Shown: one piece after another, positions 5,757 to 7,699 of the stretch
Layout of the letters: each line of letters begins with the position of its first letter
Position numbering within the stretch: the stretch's first letter is position 1
The notes under the pieces: model-generated
Seen by the model: the letters and a program-made list of their open reading frames with translations, nothing else
Databases searched by the model: none
Told to the model about the DNA's origin: nothing
Position numbers and translations under genes: made by a program
NCBI GenBank assembly: GCA_937942115.1
Contig: CALDFY010000213.1
Coordinates: forward strand, 1 to 7,699
DNA from: an uncultured Anaerolineae bacterium
GTDB taxonomy: Bacteria; Chloroflexota; Anaerolineae; B4-G1; DUEL01
Length of the DNA: 7,699 nucleotides
Direction: 5' to 3'

Positions 5757-5857
5757 CCTGCCGATGATAACACCGGCTTTGAAGCCAGGGATGCGGAAGA
5801 GGCGATTCAACTGGCCGAACAAACCCTTCGCTTTGTGAAGGAGCGGCTTTTTTCCAA
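5757..5857 (+). pseudogene. Probable HEPN-domain C-terminal remnant
   Basis: Directly after the Uma2 stop, the same frame reads DNTGFEARDAEEAIQLAEQT followed by LRFVKERLF. This resembles the C-terminal helix of HEPN-domain proteins, where (E)DAEEAIxxAExILxFVxxRL is a usual ending. There is no start codon and no N-terminal part, and the frame runs on without a proper stop into the atpD ribosome binding site. It looks like the tail of a HEPN gene whose front was lost when the Uma2 gene arrived or by deletion. The match is short, so the call is tentative. Confidence 0.4.
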
Positions 5858-5867
5858 CTCTGGATTG

Positions 5868-5874
5868 AGGAGGT
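5868..5874 (+). promoter_or_regulatory. Ribosome binding site of atpD
   Basis: AGGAGGT is seven bases before ATG 5882. It overlaps the in-frame GTG at 5873, which is therefore unlikely to be the start. This decides the start of atpD. Confidence 0.9.
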
Positions 5875-5881
5875 GCTTCCT

Positions 5882-7282
5882 ATGCCCCGTCAGGTAGTCG
5901 GCAGAGTGGTGCAGGTCAAGGGCGGCGTGGTGGATGTGGAGTTCGCCCCCGAAGACCTGCCGGACATCTACAGCGCGGTGGAGATTCCGCTGAACGGACG
6001 CCGCCTGGTCCTGGAAGTGGAACAGCAATTGACCAACAACTGGGTCCGCTGTGTGGCCATGGACACCACCGACGGCCTCCAGCGCGGCCTGCCAGCCTAC
6101 ACTACCGGCGAGCCGATCAAGGTGCCGGTGGGTCCGGCAACGCTGGGCCGCATTTTCAACGTCCTGGGCGAGCCCATAGACGGGAAGGGTCCGGTGGAGG
6201 CAACGGAGTACCGGCCTATCCACCGCCCCGCTCCGCCTTACGAGGAGCAGGCCACCTTCAGCGAGTTCTTTGAGACCGGCATCAAGGTCATAGACCTGGT
6301 CGCTCCCTTCACGCGCGGCGGGAAGACCGGCGTCTTCGGCGGGGCCGGCGTCGGCAAGACGGTCATCATCGCCGAGTTGATGTACACCATCGCCAAGTAC
6401 CACGGCGGCGTCTCCGTCTTTGGCGGTGTGGGGGAGCGCAGCCGCGAGGGTACCGAATTCTATCTCTCCCTCACCGAGATGGGCGTGATAGACCGCGCCG
6501 TGATGGTCTTCGGGCAGATGAACGAGCCGCCGGGCGTCCGCTTCCGCGTTGGCCTGACCGCACTGACAATGGCGGAGTACTTCCGGGACCAGGGGATGGA
6601 CGTTCTGCTCTTCATTGACAACATCTACCGCTTCGTGATGGCGGGGATGGAGGTCTCGGCGCTGCTGGGTCGGATGCCCAGCGCGGTCGGCTATCAGCCC
6701 ACCCTGGGAACTGACATGGGGGAACTGCAGGAGCGCATTACCAGCACCCGGCGCGGCTCCATCACCTCCATGCAGGCCGTCTACGTCCCCGCCGACGACT
6801 ACTCCGATCCCGGCCCGGTGACCACGTTCGCCCATCTGGATGCGACCATCGCGCTGGAGCGGCGGCTGGCGGCCCAGGGGCTCTACCCGGCAGTGGACCC
6901 GCTGGCTTCCACTTCCCGCATCCTGGACCCGCGCGTCGTCGGCGAAGACCACTACAACGTGGCCCGCGAAGTCCAGCGGGTGCTGCAGCGCCAGCAGGAC
7001 CTGCAGGACATCATCGCCATCCTGGGCGTGGAAGAACTTTCGGATGAGGACAAACTCATCGTCGCGCGGGCCCGCAAAATTCAGCGCTTCCTCACCCAGC
7101 CGATGCACGTGGCGGAGCGGTTCACCGGCCGGCCCGGCCGCTACGTCCCCATCGCCGAGACCGTCCGGGGATTCCGGGAAATCCTGGAGGGGAAGCACGA
7201 TGACCTGCCCGAAGAGGCATTCTACATGGTGGGCACCATTGACGAGGCAGTGGAGAAGGCAAGGCAACTGAGAGCCAAATAG
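5882..7282 (+). CDS. atpD: F1F0 ATP synthase subunit beta
   Basis: This is the catalytic subunit of F1, which makes ATP from ADP and phosphate at the alpha/beta interfaces. It has 466 residues, a normal length. The P-loop GGAGVGKT is at 153-160 (K159, T160), the catalytic glutamate is E185 in GGVGERSREGTEFY, and the Walker B aspartate is D246 in VLLFIDNIYRF. ALLGRMPSAVGYQPTLGTDMG (260-280) and ERITSTRRGSITSMQAVYVP follow. The DELSEED loop reads EELSDED (384-390). ERFTGRPGRYVP (412-423) contributes to the adenine pocket. Two sites differ from the commonest sequence: GERSREG for GERTREG, and PLASTSRIL for PLDSTSRIL. Start ATG 5882 has a strong Shine-Dalgarno. The protein is complete and should be active. 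The epsilon gene atpC, its usual downstream neighbour, does not follow within the window. Confidence 0.98.
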   Translation: MPRQVVGRVVQVKGGVVDVEFAPEDLPDIYSAVEIPLNGRRLVLEVEQQLTNNWVRCVAMDTTDGLQRGLPAYTTGEPIKVPVGPATLGRIFNVLGEPIDGKGPVEATEYRPIHRPAPPYEEQATFSEFFETGIKVIDLVAPFTRGGKTGVFGGAGVGKTVIIAELMYTIAKYHGGVSVFGGVGERSREGTEFYLSLTEMGVIDRAVMVFGQMNEPPGVRFRVGLTALTMAEYFRDQGMDVLLFIDNIYRFVMAGMEVSALLGRMPSAVGYQPTLGTDMGELQERITSTRRGSITSMQAVYVPADDYSDPGPVTTFAHLDATIALERRLAAQGLYPAVDPLASTSRILDPRVVGEDHYNVAREVQRVLQRQQDLQDIIAILGVEELSDEDKLIVARARKIQRFLTQPMHVAERFTGRPGRYVPIAETVRGFREILEGKHDDLPEEAFYMVGTIDEAVEKARQLRAK

Positions 7283-7302
7283 GTCGTTTGTGGGGGGAAG
7301 AA

Positions 7303-7509
7303 GTGAGACAGGTGTTGATTTATCCCGGCGAGGATGGATACTGGGTTGCCGAGTGTCCCAGCCTTCCAGGTTGCATCAGCCAGGGTAAAACCCGCGAGGA
7401 AGCCATCCGGAATATCAAAGAGGCCATCCCGGGATATATTGCCGCCCTCCAAAAAGATGGCCTGCCTGTACCTGAAAAACATTTTAGCGCCCTGCTGGTT
7501 GCGGTATGA
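7303..7509 (+). CDS. hicB: HicB-type antitoxin, short form
   Basis: The protein has 68 residues. It opens with (M)RQVLIYPGEDGYWVAECPSLPGC and continues ISQGKTREEAIRNIKEAI and LPVPEKHFSALLVAV. This is the partial RNase H-like fold of HicB antitoxins; there is no added DNA-binding domain at this length. The start is GTG 7303, chosen because family members begin MRQVLIYPGEDG; TTG 7288 and GTG 7312 are also in frame. A purine-rich GGGGGGAAG lies just before it. It begins 20 bases after the atpD stop with no visible promoter, so it is probably carried on the atp transcript. The TGA stop overlaps the ATG of a truncated hicA (ATGA). The function would be to bind and neutralise HicA, but the neighbouring toxin is broken. 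Confidence 0.85.
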   Translation: MRQVLIYPGEDGYWVAECPSLPGCISQGKTREEAIRNIKEAIPGYIAALQKDGLPVPEKHFSALLVAV

Positions 7510-7586
7510 CCCGATTGCCCCGAGTCTCTGGAGGGGAATGCGCGAAGGTGCTGAGTAGTACGACAATGGCAGATTTTTTGTTATAA
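7506..7586 (+). pseudogene. hicA: Truncated hicA toxin, N-terminus only
   Basis: ATG 7506 overlaps the hicB stop in the usual ATGA coupling. The frame reads MTRLPRVSGGECAKVL, a typical HicA opening, then departs into SSTTMADFLL and stops at TAA 7584-7586 after 26 residues. A complete HicA is about 60-80 residues with a conserved histidine in a GSH motif in the double-stranded RNA-binding-like fold. That part is absent here and I do not see it in another frame downstream. The junction is near 7554, where the sequence becomes AT-rich. The toxin is therefore lost by deletion or replacement of its 3' part. Confidence 0.65.
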
Positions 7587-7699
7587 AAGCATTATTTAGT
7601 GGGTTCTCTGGGATAGGGGACGATTCGGCCAGCTTTCCGGAGCCGACTTCGGCGCGAGCGAACCCGGTGCACCAGGTGCTGGACCACCAGCCGCCGCGC
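7587..7699. other. Window edge, possible minus-strand gene end
   Basis: On the minus strand a frame is open from the right edge (7699) to TAA at 7594-7592, 35 residues that begin ARRLVVQHLVHRVRSRRSRL and are rich in arginine. I do not recognise it, and such a short open frame in GC-rich DNA may be chance. On the plus strand nothing resembles the expected atpC (epsilon) gene. No clear terminator is visible between the hicA remnant and the edge. Confidence 0.25.

Noticed and set aside
5825..5853. Intrinsic terminator before atpD (CCTTC/GAAGG stem followed by T6)
   Set aside because: The stem is only 5 bp with a 7-base loop, and six bases separate it from the T-tract. It also lies inside the HEPN-like coding remnant.
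5873..5881. GTG 5873 as the atpD start
   Set aside because: It overlaps the AGGAGGT ribosome binding site that serves ATG 5882, and the extra residues are not part of the family.
5807..7267. 486-residue open frame on the minus strand opposite atpD
   Set aside because: Same reason: low-complexity shadow of a certain beta subunit gene.
819..7282. N-type (sodium-translocating) second ATPase cluster
   Set aside because: That cluster begins with beta and epsilon and ends with alpha and gamma. Here the order is alpha, gamma, beta, the standard F-type order.

Overview
The window carries three F1-ATPase genes in the usual bacterial order and on one strand: atpA (alpha), atpG (gamma) and atpD (beta). 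Each gap between or after them is filled with accessory genes, gene remnants and repeats. The DNA is GC-rich. The alpha subunit has a long insertion and the accessory families (UPF0175/DUF3368 pair, Uma2 nuclease, HicB, retropepsin-like protease, HEPN) are typical of Chloroflexota, especially Anaerolineae-like bacteria. They also occur in cyanobacteria and other environmental bacteria. The Chloroflexota assignment is an inference from gene content, not a placement.

Layout. Bases 1-447 are the 3' end of a P1-family (S58, DmpA/NylC-like) self-processing peptidase. Bases 448-818 are non-coding and made of nested inverted repeats with a roughly 10-bp internal period. atpA (819-2471) follows a strong Shine-Dalgarno. 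The atpA-atpG gap holds a small conserved-type protein (2516-2731), a frameshifted retropepsin-like protease (2761-3154) and 3.4 tandem copies of a 50-bp hairpin-rich repeat (3151-3322). atpG (3357-4271) is intact. The atpG-atpD gap holds a UPF0175 antitoxin and DUF3368 PIN-like toxin pair (4286-5027), a second copy of the last 98 bp of atpG coding sequence (5030-5127), an Uma2-family nuclease (5133-5756) and a probable HEPN C-terminal remnant. atpD (5882-7282) is intact. It is followed by a short HicB antitoxin (7303-7509) and the beginning of a HicA toxin that is cut off after about 16 recognisable residues.

Function. Alpha, beta and gamma make most of the F1 catalytic head and rotor shaft, and all key motifs are present. 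The delta gene (atpH) is not upstream of atpA and epsilon (atpC) is not in the 417 bases after atpD, so the F1 genes are split or atpC lies beyond the window. The accessory genes are all co-directional and tightly spaced or overlapping, so they are probably co-transcribed with the ATPase.

Most notable observation: the toxin-antitoxin pair is flanked by 98-bp direct repeats (97/98 identical) of the atpG 3' end. The arrangement looks like an element that inserted at the end of an essential gene and left that gene whole. Every junction of this operon has been used as a landing place, and several passengers (retropepsin, HEPN, HicA) are already decaying.
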